A stretch of DNA of 64,000 nt from positions 27,947,826 through 28,011,825 of the forward strand of contig NC_063150.1 of NCBI RefSeq assembly GCF_020921035.1, read 5' to 3'. Made by a program: the position numbers and the translations under genes. The notes beneath the pieces were generated by a model, which saw only the letters and a program-made list of their open reading frames with translations, had not been told where the DNA came from and made no database searches. This DNA comes from Rhodamnia argentea (Eukaryota > Streptophyta > Magnoliopsida > Myrtales > Myrtaceae). Shown in pieces: positions 46,012 to 58,100 of this stretch; the stretch's first letter is position 1, and each line of letters begins with the position of its first letter.

Positions 46012-46575
46012 GAGAATTACCAAAAAAGTCATAAACATATTATAATTATGTTAATTCAGTACACTTTGCAAGTTGGCACTGGTGTGAACGATTGTTTATA
46101 ATATTTTAATATTTTAATTTTATTTTGTCTGTTTCTTTTGTTTTCCCTCTACTGTTACTCTAGCGGACGAGGGCATCATGGCTCCCGATCGACCTCACCG
46201 GCCGAGGGTGAAGGCGGTCTCGCTTATGGCTGGCAAGACCATGGCCACCTTCAGCTGCGGCTGGCGAGGCTGGTGAAGGGCCCCAAAGCCTTCACTAGTG
46301 GCCGGCGAGGGCTTCACAGCCTTTGCGAGCTCCGCAACCCTCGCTGGAGTTCGCCGGGCACGGTAGTAGTAGATAAAAAAAAAAGAAATAGAAAAAAATA
46401 AGGAAAAAAAATTAAAAAATTAAAAATTATCCATGTCTGCACCGGCCGGCAATGTGCATTGAATTGACACAATTAGAAAAGATTTAGGACTCAACTGGTA
46501 AAAAAGAAGAAGAAAAACTTAGGATTAAATTGATACAATTGTAATAGATTTAGGTCTTTTTTGGTAATTTTCCCC
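46012..46575. mobile_element. fold-back Mutator-like element with GC-rich core
   Basis: The left end GAATTACCAAAAAAGTCATAAA is matched, inverted, by the right end (GGGGAAAATTACCAAAAAAGACC). Sub-repeats of the 'gatttaggactcaa' kind lie just inside. The centre (about 46155-46370) is GC-rich with CCGGCGAGGG-type words. No clear target duplication was found. It resembles the elements at 54.1 and 58.1 kb. Confidence 0.55.
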
Positions 46576-46669
46576 CTTTGTCGACATTAAGACCATAGTA
46601 TTGATGAAAAGGTACATATCAAAATTTTCTCTCCTTTGTCGACAAAGGTACATATCCCCTTTGTCGACA
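46575..46669. repeat. three copies of CCTTTGTCGACA
   Basis: Copies start at 46575, 46633 and 46658. The second forms a perfect 16-bp palindrome, CCTTTGTCGACAAAGG (46633-46648). AAGGTACATATC also occurs twice between them. The cluster sits exactly between a fold-back element and the 5' end of the LINE remnant. Confidence 0.85.
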
Positions 46670-48658
46670 TTTTTCCCCCTATCTTTTCACGATTATTATG
46701 GAAGTCTTTTCTGACATCCTCAAGACCAAGACAAGTGCTCCAGGGATCAAGTTCTTTTGGAGATGCAAACCCACTCGGTTGTCTCATCTCTTTTTTGCGG
46801 ACGATGTCCTATTATTCGCTGAGGCAAACGTTGCTGCTACTACTCTACTCAAGGAGGGCCTTGATCTTTTCTCGAGATGATCTCGACTAAGGCCGAATGG
46901 AGACAAAAGTGAACTCTTCTTTTCGGGTGGCTCTTTAGATACTTAGCAACAAATTCGGGTCCTCTTCGGTTTCGAAGTATGTACCCTACCGTTCCATTAC
47001 TTGGGTGTTCCTATCATTGCATCTAGGCTCAGAAGGGCGGATTGTGGTGCCTTTGTTAATTCCATTACTGCTAGAGCTAGATCATGGTCCCAGCGCTTCC
47101 TCTCTTTTGCTAGCCGGTTGCAACTCATTAAGTCCTTTTTACATGCTATCCATGTATACTGGGCTGCTGTCTTCACTCTCTCAAAATCTGTCTTATCTCG
47201 AATTGAGCTTATACCGAGACAATTTTTATGGAAAGGACCCAATTTGGGTAGGGGCGGTGCTAAGGTTTCATGGGCACGGGTATGTCTACCAAAAGAGGAA
47301 GGTGGCCTGGGTATCCACAAGCTCCTTGAGTGTAATAAAGCTTCCTCTTTCAAGCATATTTGGATTACGTTCACGGACAAAGAGTCCCCGTAATGTAAGT
47401 GGATACATCCCACATTCTTAAAGAATAAGAACTTTTGGGTAGCCCCCAAGCCCACGTTCTGTTCTTGGTCGTGGAAGAAACTACTTGATATCCGACCGGA
47501 AGTCTACTTGTATTTCAAATGAAGGATTGGGCATGGGGAAATGACATCCTTCTGGTTTGATTGGTGGCACTCGCGTGGTCCTCTCTATAAACTCTTCACA
47601 AACAGGGAGATCTTCTCCTCTGGTATATTAAGAAATGCTTCGGTTAAAGCCTTCTACACCGGGACTTGGCAGCCGTCCGCTATGCTTGCTGTGTTTCTTG
47701 GTTGGCCGGATACTGGCCCCACCTTTACGGATGATAGAGAGGATAAGCTGGTCCGGCAAGGCACTCCCTCTTGCGCCTTCACGATTTCTTCAGCCTGGAA
47801 CTCCATTAGAGCAAGGGAACAAGCAGTACCTTGGCACTCCTTCATTTGGGACCAAGCATTTTCCCCGAGACATGCTTTTCTTCTATGGCTCGCAACACTC
47901 AATCGGTTACCAACTCAGGTCTTTTTGCTTACTTATCATAGAATTCTTGAAGGTGTTTGCGCCTTTTGTCGCCTAAGACCAGGCTCTATTGATCACCTTT
48001 TTTTTGGGTTTGCTGTTACGGGTTCCCTAGCACTTTTTTGGGCTTCTAAATGCAATTTCAACTGGCGGAACCATGCATGGCAGGACTTTCTAAGATGGGC
48101 CATTCCTCGGTTTGGTGGTCAATCTTTCGCTCATTGTGTCGCTCGTTTCTCACTTGGGGCTCTATGCCATATCATTTGGACGGAAAGAAACAACATTCTT
48201 TTTAGACACAAACCGCTTTTTATCCACGGTATCATCAAGCATCTACTCAAGGTTGTTAGGGACAAAGGACTTGCATTCGGTTACATTGAGGACAACCAGC
48301 GAAATAGGCGTATGCAGTCTAGTTGGGGCATCTCCACCGACATATTTCAAGCCCCATAAGTTGGCTCTTTTAGACTTGTATTTTCTGTTTTGACCCTTGT
48401 TTTGGCCTTTTTTATCGAGTTGTTGTTGGCCGTTCTCTTCTTCTAGGCCTTTGCTGTTATACCTTCCTTGGCCGCTGTCTTAGTTGGCCGTTGCGCCCTT
48501 ACTCGAGTTGTTTTTCGCTTTGGCTGTACACCTTTGCACCCGTGGACCCATGTTGGTGTTTCCACGGGTACGAGGTTTTTGTGTTCGGCCATTTCTCTTG
48601 TGTATTGCGCTTTTGAAAATGCAATACATATCTTACTTTACCAAAAAAAAAAAAAAAA
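46670..48658 (+). mobile_element. 5'-truncated L1-type LINE, inactive
   Basis: It starts inside the reverse transcriptase at a SPYLF-like motif. It continues through MEVFSDILK and the catalytic FADDVLLF, then the RT thumb region (HYLGVPI, RSWSQRFLSFASRLQLIKS, WKGPNLGRGGAKVSW, LPKEEGGLGI). A long open frame (47541-48359) covers the zinc-binding C-terminal domain typical of plant LINEs (WFDWW...; FCRLRPGSIDHLFF...C). It ends with a 16-nt poly(A) at 48643-48658. The RT part has in-frame stops (for example a Trp-to-stop change after GLDLFSR) and at least one frameshift. Target duplications were not resolved; ATTTTCTCTC (46624) and ATTTCTCTCT (48658) are only a weak pair. Confidence 0.88.
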
Positions 48659-49670
48659 TTTCTCTCTGTGGCAATGAACAAAAGTATGGGCCGGGGGAAG
48701 AAAAAGGCCTTCAGCATTTGGGGAGATCATAGTATATTTGAGCAATTAAGTGGGCGGACATTCTTGAACCTTACTATTAAAGAGCAGTAATCTTTTCGTG
48801 GTTCAAAGCGATTGAATCGAATCAGAGACCATCGATATATAATTGCAGCATCTACTCAACAACATGAGTACGTCATCCCGATTTTGTTATTTTCTAACGT
48901 TGCCTATGATTTTAGAGCCTAAGGCTAACATGCTTGTTTCAAAAAAGGTCAACCTCAGGAAACCCGACTTGTCGAAGGACGAAATCCGTCAAAGATGGGC
49001 GAAGTGTTTGAAGGGTTGAGGTGAATCGAAGTCGCATATCGACTACCCATGGATGAGTTGAATGGTCCGTAACACGATCCCGCGGTTCCCCTAAGGTTCT
49101 TCATTTTGGAAATGGAATGTCGAGTTCGTCGATCTCTTGGCCTATCTTACGTGCCCGAGTGGGCTTCCGCCAAGAAGTGCAATGTACATCTCTATCCTCT
49201 CTCGTCTTCGCTTTTTTTTTTTTTGGGGGTCGAATCGTCCTCGCTTAATTCACTTATATGTTTTCGGGTAATCTCCGACATGGCTAATTAGCCCCCTTAA
49301 GTAGGAGATACGGAGTTTCCGATCTCAGTCTTGCTTCTGCTGGGCTAGCTCTTTCCCGGGGAGCTGACTGATTAAAAAGAAATTAACAGCCCACAAGATT
49401 CGAAACAGGATGGAGTTCAATGGATGGTGCATATCAAATAAATAATCAGCAGCGTCTTGTACGTGACTCCATGGGCCACTTCGTGAAAGCACTTGTTATA
49501 GGGGACCCGTTAACGCTCAGCCCTCCACTGCGCCAACAGCTCAAGCCTTAATGTTGGCAGAGGCATATGTAGAAGTAAAGATACTCGGACACTTCTAATG
49601 GAAGACAGAAAATATCTCGAGCACTTGTTGACAGAACTTCTTAGATTTATCTAAGAGAGAATCTGAAGTT
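48659..49670. other. intergenic, nothing recognised
   Basis: No supported coding region. It contains short homopolymer tracts and, at its right end, the probable 3' flank of the second PR-10 unit. Confidence 0.5.
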
Positions 49671-50234
49671 TCAAGCATGAACATCAGGGTTTGGGAGGAT
49701 GCACGCTTCGGCGACCTTGTACATTCCCGGAGCCCTCCCTTTGCGCTCCTTAATGTCCTCTTCTTTAAGCTCGGCATCGCCCTTTGTATAATACGTGCTT
49801 GTCCCGTCATCCGGTGTCGGCTCAAATTTGACTTCATAAACAATGGATTCAAACTTCTCATTCAGATCGATCATGGTATACTTGTACGTGAATGTCTCCT
49901 AGTTCAGCTCCTCCAAGCGATTCTTCATGCTGCTAAGCTGACTTCCTGAAGACAACAGAAAGATCATATCATGGCATACTTCTATGTGACGCAATATATG
50001 TTTAAGCTATAAAAAAAAAGAACATTGATATAGCAAAAGTGTACAATTACCTTCAATGAAGTTGATCTGCTTAATGTTTCCAGCCCCTCCTTTGCCTTGG
50101 ATGATGTCAATACTCTTGATAGCTTGAGGCATGGGCTTGGGGATTAGGTTATATGAGTCCAGAACAAGGGCCTTGAACAATCTCGCCGGAGGAATTATGG
50201 ATGCGTATTGATTTTCGCAAGTGAACACACCCAT
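49671..50234 (-). pseudogene. PR-10 / Bet v 1-like gene with premature stop
   Basis: Two-exon layout as in its neighbours: 50051-50234 and 49671-49946, with intact splice sites. Exon 1 is normal ([17 protein letters not shown]-loop [11 protein letters not shown]). In exon 2 the codon after ...EELN is TAG where the sister genes have GAA (NEET), so the product would stop near residue 77, before most of the fold. Exon 2 also lacks about five residues of the GGSKNKM loop and reads CILPNPDVHA at its end. The TATA box present in the 52.9- and 63.3-kb copies has no counterpart here. The three features together suggest a recent pseudogene. A sequencing error at the TAG is possible but would not explain the promoter change. 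Confidence 0.8.
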
Positions 50235-52896
50235 GATAATTTCCTAAGTTAATAGCTAGAGAAATACGAACAATATGAGTGGAGTTGAAGGAGGTTTGTG
50301 AGCTTGAGATAGAAGAGATGAGAATGAGATATGTTTGTTAGTTTGGCGTGGACAAGTCCCCATTTTTAGCAAAGTGTGTCTCATTAGCTGATAAATTCTA
50401 GAAATTGCCGAACTCGAAAGCACCGGCCATCCTACTTTTTGTCATGTTTTGCATGAAAAATTCCATGAGTTCGTTAGTTGGATTAGGGTTCATTCTCTAG
50501 AACACTGATTAAGGGCGCGAATGATAACCATTTCGTCTCTCTAATTTTTTTTTTTTTTCTGTTTCGGGAACAGAAATTTTGTGTCGTTTTCAAAAGTATC
50601 TCTCTACTTCAAAACTCATTTAGGGAATAGAAATAGAAAAATCTATTTGTAATTAGAAATTGTTCGCAAAAACAGAATATTTATCATGCGCGCCTTAAGA
50701 GAGACCACTAGAGTCCAAAAGAGAATGTTTCCCATGTTCACAGCATTCATTTTTTCAAGTAATACAATGGCAACGAAACGAAATGACAAATCTTAATAAT
50801 TAGAGGAGTTATTGTACCATGCTTAAGATTCTCAAAACTCACCATGACTTACCAGTCCACGCTTGATCCAATCCAAGCACATGAACTACATCCCTCTAAT
50901 GCCGACTCCAATTTCTCCTATATACTCTATCTCGTACATGTATTTCTTAGTCTCCGGAAGATACTTTCAAACTTTTTTCTTTCGGCTAAATTATTTCATT
51001 GCTTTAATAAGATCATAGCAAAGTCCTATATTGAATTATGTTCTTGCCAAATTGCCAAAGTGGAATATAGACTTAATGCTAACTTGTAGTCTGTGTCATA
51101 AAAACTAGAAACATAAGGATAAGCTCAGTGGATTATATATGTTTCTCTTTTTGGGTTACTCAAGAAAAGAATATATGGCCATTAATCTTTGAATTCATTG
51201 TCCTAAAAAAAACTATAATTAGCGACATTGTCCTATATTGAATGATGTTCTTGTTAAGCCTTTATAGTGTTATCTCAAACTTAACTCTCAAATGCTAATT
51301 GGGGATGTTCTTGTTAAGCCCTTTTAAGTTTATGGTTCCTCAAATTCTTAACCTTGCGTAGAATCTTTTCCTCGAGGAATTTTTGATAATTTCTCTAAAG
51401 TCGTGGTTAATAATTGTGAAACCCAATTAGTCTTAGCACGGGTATAAATTCTAGCCATCAACTATTCGAAATTATCGAAAAGTACGCTTATCGAGCCAAG
51501 TTTTGGCGCGTCGAATAGCAATAATCTCATCTCATGTAAGCAGAGTTCAAGCTTCTGTTAAGCTTTGCTTAATCCGCTGGCCTTCGGAGCTAGATGGCCC
51601 TGTATAGTTGTCATCATCGGTCGTGAATTGGGTTTGACCGATTTGGGCCTGAGGGGTTGGGTTAGGGGCCTCAGATTAGGACGTAGGCTCAGCCACTTTG
51701 GACCGACGGTAGATAAACGTCACTCTCTGTGCAGACAACTATTCAGAATTACCATAGCTCTTCTAGCAAGGCATGTCGAAATCCCCTTATCGGACTTGAT
51801 TAATCGCTCTTTGTTGTTCTAAATGAATTGTTCCGTTTTCGTAATTCTCTAGGTATTCCAAGGTCTTATAATTTATAAGTTGAATTACTCATATTCAGCT
51901 TTTCTTGTCCCATATCAAAGTATCTATACTTTTGAAATAGTTACGTTATTCCGTAAATAGATCTGCTTTTTCCAAGCATTCAAAATCGTTAAATGCGAGT
52001 AGATTCTACTTCCATTCATTTCAAAATTTCCATAATCCCTGTAAAATTCCCATATCGTTCTTTGAATGTAACGGGCCCATCTCTTTTCTTTGTTTATATT
52101 CCCTTTCAAAAGCATCCAAACTAATCATTAATTCAAGATTAGAATTATCTTTGCGGCACTGTTTCAAAAAAAAAAAAAAAACGAAATTGTCAGCAAATTT
52201 GTTTCTTTTGGGCAAGCTCCCCTCCCGAGATTCAACGGGGGTCTCTAACCTAGGCCGCGACCCATGCGACTTCCTCGTCGTCCATCAAACCTATCCAGGT
52301 AAGTTTGTCACACGGCCAACTCTTATTCTCCGTCTCTAGCTTAATGCTCAATGTGGGACTTAAAAATTACAGAATAATTATGTGGATGTTCTTAATTAAT
52401 TGTAAGATTAACCGTTTATACTGGGTCACAAAAAATATACAATAAATAATTCAAAATTATCGTCGGATTCGTTCTTTCAAGAATTTGTGGCCCACAAAAT
52501 ATTGTTACTCTCGTAGTTACTCAAAAAATTTTATGTTATTAAAGAATAAAAGCTCCCCAATTGATATCTACAGCACATCCATACCCAATAATGGATATTG
52601 ACCATTTATAGAAAGTACTGCCTCCACTATTGATTTCCAAGTTGAAGTGGCTTCTTTTTTTTTTTTTTTTTTTTATGTAATGTCAAATGAAACAGCCGCT
52701 GAAATATCATCGGGTGAAACAAAGTGAGTGACTCACGGAAAAAGCATTGAAGGATTTGACCCCCCAAAATTTTTTCCAACTGCAAAGTACATATCTTTAT
52801 TAACCGTTCAAACTTGCAAAGGACGACAGGAAGTATCCCGAGTACTTGTTGGAGCAGGTTGCTCCGAACTTATTTAAGAGTTGTCCTTCTTAAGGA
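50235..52896. other. intergenic, AT-rich, no gene
   Basis: No coding potential recognised. It contains T-runs near 50547 and 52656 and an inverted snRNA-USE-like word (CAATGTGGGACTT, about 52350) that lacks a spaced TATA. Confidence 0.5.
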
Positions 52897-53721
52897 TCAA
52901 GCATAAGCATTCGGGTTTTGAAGGAGGTATGCTTCGGCAACCTTATACATTCCCAACGCTCTCTCTTTTCCGGCCTTGATGTCCTCTTCTTTAAGCTCGG
53001 CATCGCCCTCGGTTTTGTAGGTGCTGGTCATCTTGTTCTTGCTCCCACCCTCCGGGGTTGGCTCGAACTTGACCTCGTATGCGATTGACTCGAATTTCTC
53101 CACCAAGTCGATCATGGTGTACTTGTATGTGAACGTCTCTTCGTTCATCTCATCCACTCGATTCTTCATGCTACTAAGTTGGCTACCTGCATCTCAAAAC
53201 ATTACAGATTAACACTACATCTAGTACAGTCAGCAAATGAGATTTGACAAAGGAACTTTCTTTACATCATAGCACAAGAACTGAATTTTTTTTTTTTTTT
53301 TGAATTGATTAGTTGGACCCATCAAGCAAAACAACAGAGGTGATAGTTATGCAAGAATTCCCAGATAAGAATTGCTTCACTGTCAAAGTCTAAGAACTTG
53401 TCATGACATTAATACACATGGGATTTTTCAGATAACTAGAAGTCAAATGATAGTGACTGAGTTTACATGGGAATCAAATAGAAAGGTGATTGTGCCTTGT
53501 AATGGTAGAAGCAATAGCAAAGTCTCACAATCATTACCTTCAACAAAATTGATTTGCTTAATACTTCCAGCCCCTCCATCGCCTTGGACGATGTCGATAC
53601 TCTTGATGGATTGAGGCATGAGCTTAGGAATGAGATTATGAGAGTCCCCGATTAGGGCTTTGAACAATCTTTTCGGAGGAATCGTGGATGTGTATACATC
53701 TGTGAAAGTGAAGACACCCAT
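52897..53721 (-). CDS. PR-10 / Bet v 1-like protein
   Basis: A cytosolic Bet v 1-fold, small-ligand-binding or defence protein. Exons 53538-53721 and 52897-53186 join to 157 aa, the usual PR-10 length. The P-loop is canonical ([11 protein letters not shown], residues 46-56). The conserved KYTMID strand, [13 protein letters not shown] loop and C-terminal helix ([17 protein letters not shown]) are present. The intron sits after codon 61 plus 1 nt as in the other copies. A TATAAATA box lies about 106-113 bp upstream. It looks functional. It is closest to the 49.7- and 63.3-kb copies. Confidence 0.94.
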
Positions 53722-53826
53722 GAATAACTTTGTTGCTAGCTAGAGAAAATTATGAAACTATGATGAAGGAGGCTAGAGTTTAAGGAAGATTTTTGAGCTT
53801 GGTTCAGAGAAGATATTGAGCAGATG

Positions 53827-53834
53827 TATTTATA
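53827..53834 (-). promoter_or_regulatory. TATA box of the PR-10 gene at 52.9-53.7 kb
   Basis: TATAAATA on the minus strand, 106-113 bp upstream of the start codon. The PR-10 gene at 63.3 kb has the same box at nearly the same distance. Confidence 0.7.
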
Positions 53835-54074
53835 AGCGTGAGTAGAGGAGTCCTCACTTTTCCAAAGAGTGTTTTGTTGGCTATTCAAAATTCTTCAAAT
53901 TGTCTGAGTCCTAAAAGTTCCATAAATTGCCTTTTGTAAGCATTAACCATGAAAACTCAAGAGTTGATTGGACTCAAGGCGTCATTCTCAAGGGGGAAGA
54001 GAGAGAGAGAGGCTCTTAAAATCCAAAAACGAGCATTTTTTTATGTTCATCGTCATCATCGTCAGCTTAGACGC

Positions 54075-54788
54075 GAGAAAATTATTAAAAAATCGTAAAT
54101 TTATTATAGTTATATAAATTCAGTCTTATACTTTTTGTTTGTGCCAATTATATCCTATACTTTTGTATTTGAGTAAATTTTGTTTATCTGATCAATTTTG
54201 GTTAGACATCACTCATGTGACACGATTGTCGATGGCATGAACAATTTTCAAAATTTTAACTTGTTTTTTTTTTTATTTATTTATTTCTTTTATTTTATTT
54301 TATTTTTTTTTCCAGCTTCCTCCGGCTAGTCACCGAGTTCAAGGATCGGCTAGAGGCGAGGCCGACCTCGCCGGCCTCTAGCGTAACACGCCCTTGCTGG
54401 CCACTAGCCAAGTGCGACCCTGCAATTGCTAGCGCAAAGTCGTGCCGCACTAGTGGTCGACAGGAGTGAGCTTCACTAGAGGTTGGCGAAGTTGACCTTG
54501 CCGGCCCTCCCCTCGGGCTGGTCACCGGACTCGCAGACAAGTTGGAGGAAGCAGGAAAAAATAGAAATAGAAAGAAAAAAAAAATTGAAAAAATATTAAA
54601 GTAATATTAAAATTTGTTCACGTCAACTCCGGTAGTGCTACGCATCGATTTCTAGTCAAAATTGGTCCGGTTGACTGAATTGACATAAATACAAAAGGTT
54701 TATAACTCAATTGACAAAAAAAAAGAAAAAAATTTAGAACTTAATTAACACAATTGTAGTAGATTTAGCACTTTTTTTGGTAATCCTT
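54075..54788. mobile_element. fold-back Mutator-like element with GC-rich core
   Basis: The left arm (ATTATTAAAAAATCGTAAAT, then 'aattcagtctta') pairs with the inverted right arm (GGATTACCAAAAAAAGTGCTAAAT, then 'ttaattaagttc'). The core at about 54310-54545 is GC-rich and flanked by T-rich and A-rich tracts that can also pair. The arms are strongly diverged and no target duplication is visible, so it is older than the 38.6- and 61.9-kb elements. Confidence 0.5.
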
Positions 54789-56998
54789 GCAATTACACGA
54801 TAGAACAGAATAACAGATCTCAAGGGTTAAAAGAATTGTACTCTGAATGAAAATTCATCTCGAGGTTGACATGATTGTGAGCACCACCCATTGGTCCATT
54901 GTATCTGCACTATCATCTATCTATTAATACTATATATAAAGTCAATTTTTGAATTTGATGTCCGATCTCTTGTCAAATATTTCCTTGATTTTCCTATCAT
55001 TATTTCGTTAAAACCTACTATTATAAATCAAACTCTTATCACATGTGAAAAAAAATTCAAAGCCTTTAAAGAAATACAAACCACTTATTCACTAACTTTT
55101 TTTTTGTCAATTACTTATACACTAATTCAAAAGTCTATAACCAGCCATAATTTTTGGCTCCACTTATCCACTGACTCAATAGTGTACGAAGGCAACCACA
55201 CGTGTGTACTAAGTAGCACATAAACCGACATTGACACCGACACCGACTCACGGCATGACACATCGACATGTCATTTATAAAAAAAATGAAGTATTTTGAT
55301 ACGTTAAATATTAAATATATATTTTCATATATGCATGATAAATTACCATGTATATATAAAAATATCAGCGATAAATTTCTTTTTTTTTTCTTTTGTTAGG
55401 GATCTACATTGGATATATTAATTTTGGAGTGGCTAGGTATATGATTTCAATATATATATTTGATTTATTTACATTTTGACCTCTAATTTATTTAAAATGT
55501 TTAAAATCGATCATGTGCTTGTCGGAATGATGTGTTGGGATGCTATACTTGCGTGTCCGGAACGCAGCATGGAGACTGTCCGTGCTCTATCCTACAACAG
55601 TTTACCTAAAAAGTTTCCAATAAGTATTTTATGTTTTCACATATATTCACACAATCCTTTATATTGAGTATTTTTTATCGGTAAAAAACACCTTGGGAGA
55701 AAGTCAAGAGGGCGCCCAAGTCTGAGCCTTTTCAATATATCCAGTTGAACTCACCTTCACTTAAAACATTAAGCCAATGAACTATAGGCCAAATAGGATA
55801 GACTAACTATTCTGCACCACAACGATTCTCCAGTGTGAAATTTCTCTAACATAATTCACTCACACATGCATTCTAACATTGCATACATTCAATAGAGTGG
55901 CACTTTTGCTTGTTCTCGTATAAATATACATCAAACCCTCTTATTTTCTCTATTAGTTAAGTATGTATAGACGAAAGAGAATACCGCCATTAATTATATA
56001 TTTCGAATTTCGGGGCTAATTGGATGGCAACATGTTTTGACTTCATAGACATATCGGTAATCATATTGGTTGGCAGTATTTGGTGTGTCTAGTTATCCGA
56101 TTTCTGAAACATTATGCAAAATGAATGAATCCAAGCATAAATAGCCAAACGTAGTAAGAATCCTACATCTCTCTGAAACATTTGTGCGTAAAAACCTTAT
56201 ATTTTCCCCATACTCCAGAAAAGTTGAAGACTAAAATTATAGATCAAATCGATGAATTTATTTGTGTCACTATCATATCTATACTCACATGATTTAAGAG
56301 TCCGCACCTTCTTCGGCATGGTAAGGAAGATAAATCGGGACGTAAAGCAGCAGGGAAAAAAAATTCAAGAATTCTCTTTCTTTCTTCGGCATATCATAAG
56401 CTTAACAAAGTTTTTTTTAGAAGGAGTGTGAATCAAACCCATGTTTGAGTTGAAATTAAGATCTTGATAGAAGTTCTTCCCTTCTGAATCATATAAATTC
56501 ATATATGAAAGAGGTTGATAATAAGTCCTTCCAAAATTGACTATTTGTTATTTGATTTCGGCTTATTTAGTATCTTGATCCGTTTTAGCTTTTCTTCCAA
56601 TATTGAGAGAGGCCTTTGCTAGGAAGACACGTGTATTTTTTCAAAATAAAAAACTCTCTAATTGTATACTTTGATTAGAGACATAACACCAATTGGCAAA
56701 ACTGTTTCCAAGCAAAATAGGAAAATAAGCATGTGGGCAGAAAAGTTAATTGATAATTTCTTATGGAATTAGTGGGACAGTGAAGTGTCATTCAGGAAAA
56801 TGCTTGAATGGTCCCACAGGATGAATCACCATCGATCCACCATTCTGAACGAGGTACAAAGTATGTAATCCTTATTGCCATCCACACTCAAAAGGACGAT
56901 CATGTCCATCACCAAAAAAACAAGCCAAACACTTAAAATATAAGACATAAAAGTATTACGAGTACTTCCAAATTTATTTGAGAGACGAACTTCCGGAA
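54789..56998. other. intergenic, AT-rich
   Basis: No gene seen. From about 55970 rightwards it shares blocks with the DNA at 60.5-63.2 kb (duplicated PR-10 flank). The left part shows nothing recognisable. Confidence 0.5.
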
Positions 56999-57297
56999 TC
57001 AAGCATAACCATCGGGGTTTTGGAGGAGGTATGCTTCGACGATTTTGTACATTCCCAAGGCTCTCTCTTTGCCGGCTTTGATGTCTTCTTCTATGAGCTC
57101 GAAGTTGCCCTAGGTGGAGTTCGTGCTGGTCTTCTTGTTCTTGCTCCTGCCGTTCGGGGTCGGCTCAAACCGAACCTCGTAAGCGATCGATTCGAACCTT
57201 TCCATCAACGGACTGCGTTCGATCAACGCGTATTTATACATGAGCGTCTCCTTGTTCAGCTCATCTAATCGGTTCTTGATGTAGCTGAGTTGGCTAC
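55970..57297. repeat. segmental duplication, copy A
   Basis: Shares ordered blocks with 60515-63551: the 'ggcaacatgttttgacttcatagac' region (56027 versus 60587), 'ggtaaggaagat' (56319 versus 62493), the 'ccttgntaggaagacacgtgtat' region (56613 versus 62885) and PR-10 exon 2. Similarity ends just past exon 2, inside the intron. Confidence 0.75.
56999..57297 (-). pseudogene. partial PR-10 gene: exon 2 only
   Basis: Exon 2 is the same length (299 nt) as that of the 63.3-kb gene and very close to it ([39 protein letters not shown]). Its acceptor site is intact. No exon 1 or promoter is found upstream on the minus strand (57300-58100). An in-frame TAG replaces a Lys/Tyr-region codon (NST*GNFEL where the sister gene has YYTKGDFEL). 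It is a truncated duplicate and cannot make a Bet v 1 fold. Confidence 0.88.
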
Positions 57298-58100
57298 CTG
57301 CCTACGAAATGGGACCTTTTTTTATTTAATTATAAAAATGTCGAGGATCAGCAAACTGCAGCAACGACTGGAGATTGACGTTGGCGGCGGACTTGTGGTT
57401 TTAAAGGCAATTATTAAGTTACATTGAGCTTGTCTTTTCAAAATGACATTTTTTCTCCTTTGCTCCTGAGAACAATGAAGTTACTTTTTTTTACTTCTTG
57501 TTTCTGTTTCTAAGAACAGAAATTTGTTTTCAGAAGCAAAAAATCAATTTACATTCCAAATGAGTTTGTATTCTTTTTTTATTTTGGGGAACAAAAGAAT
57601 AGAAAAAAATAGAATCTGAAACGTTACCAAACGTGCTTTAAGTATCAAATCGGAGAAATTCCAATCAAAATGATTATATGGTATTTATAGTTAAAAAATT
57701 AAGCTGAGTTGGCATATTTTTTTAAAAAATACAGTCCATGTGGACAGGGAAATCAGCGTCGCTTAGTCCAATGTGGCCGGAGGGGCCCAAACGATGCCAC
57801 ACCATCTCCATGCCAAAAAACGACGACGCAGCACACAATGAGGTAAAATAGGGCCCTGTCGTGTTCAACGATCGATCACCGTCACACCACTCTACCTGTC
57901 GCTGTTGCTCGCTCTCCATCGCTCTCTCAAATTAGTCAACTTTCCCTGCGTCAGCTCAATTTGAGGAAAAAATTAGGGATCCGAGGCCAAAATTACGGTT
58001 CGGAGGCAAAATTTGGGGTTGAGAGAGAAAAATGAGAGGAGGAATTGTGCAATAGTGAAATTGTCATCGTGTGGTCCTCAATTTATTTTATCAATTTGGT

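Noticed and set aside
57722-57919. Possible exon 1 for the truncated PR-10 copy
   Set aside because: Reads nothing like MGVFT... or the P-loop; the copy lacks exon 1.
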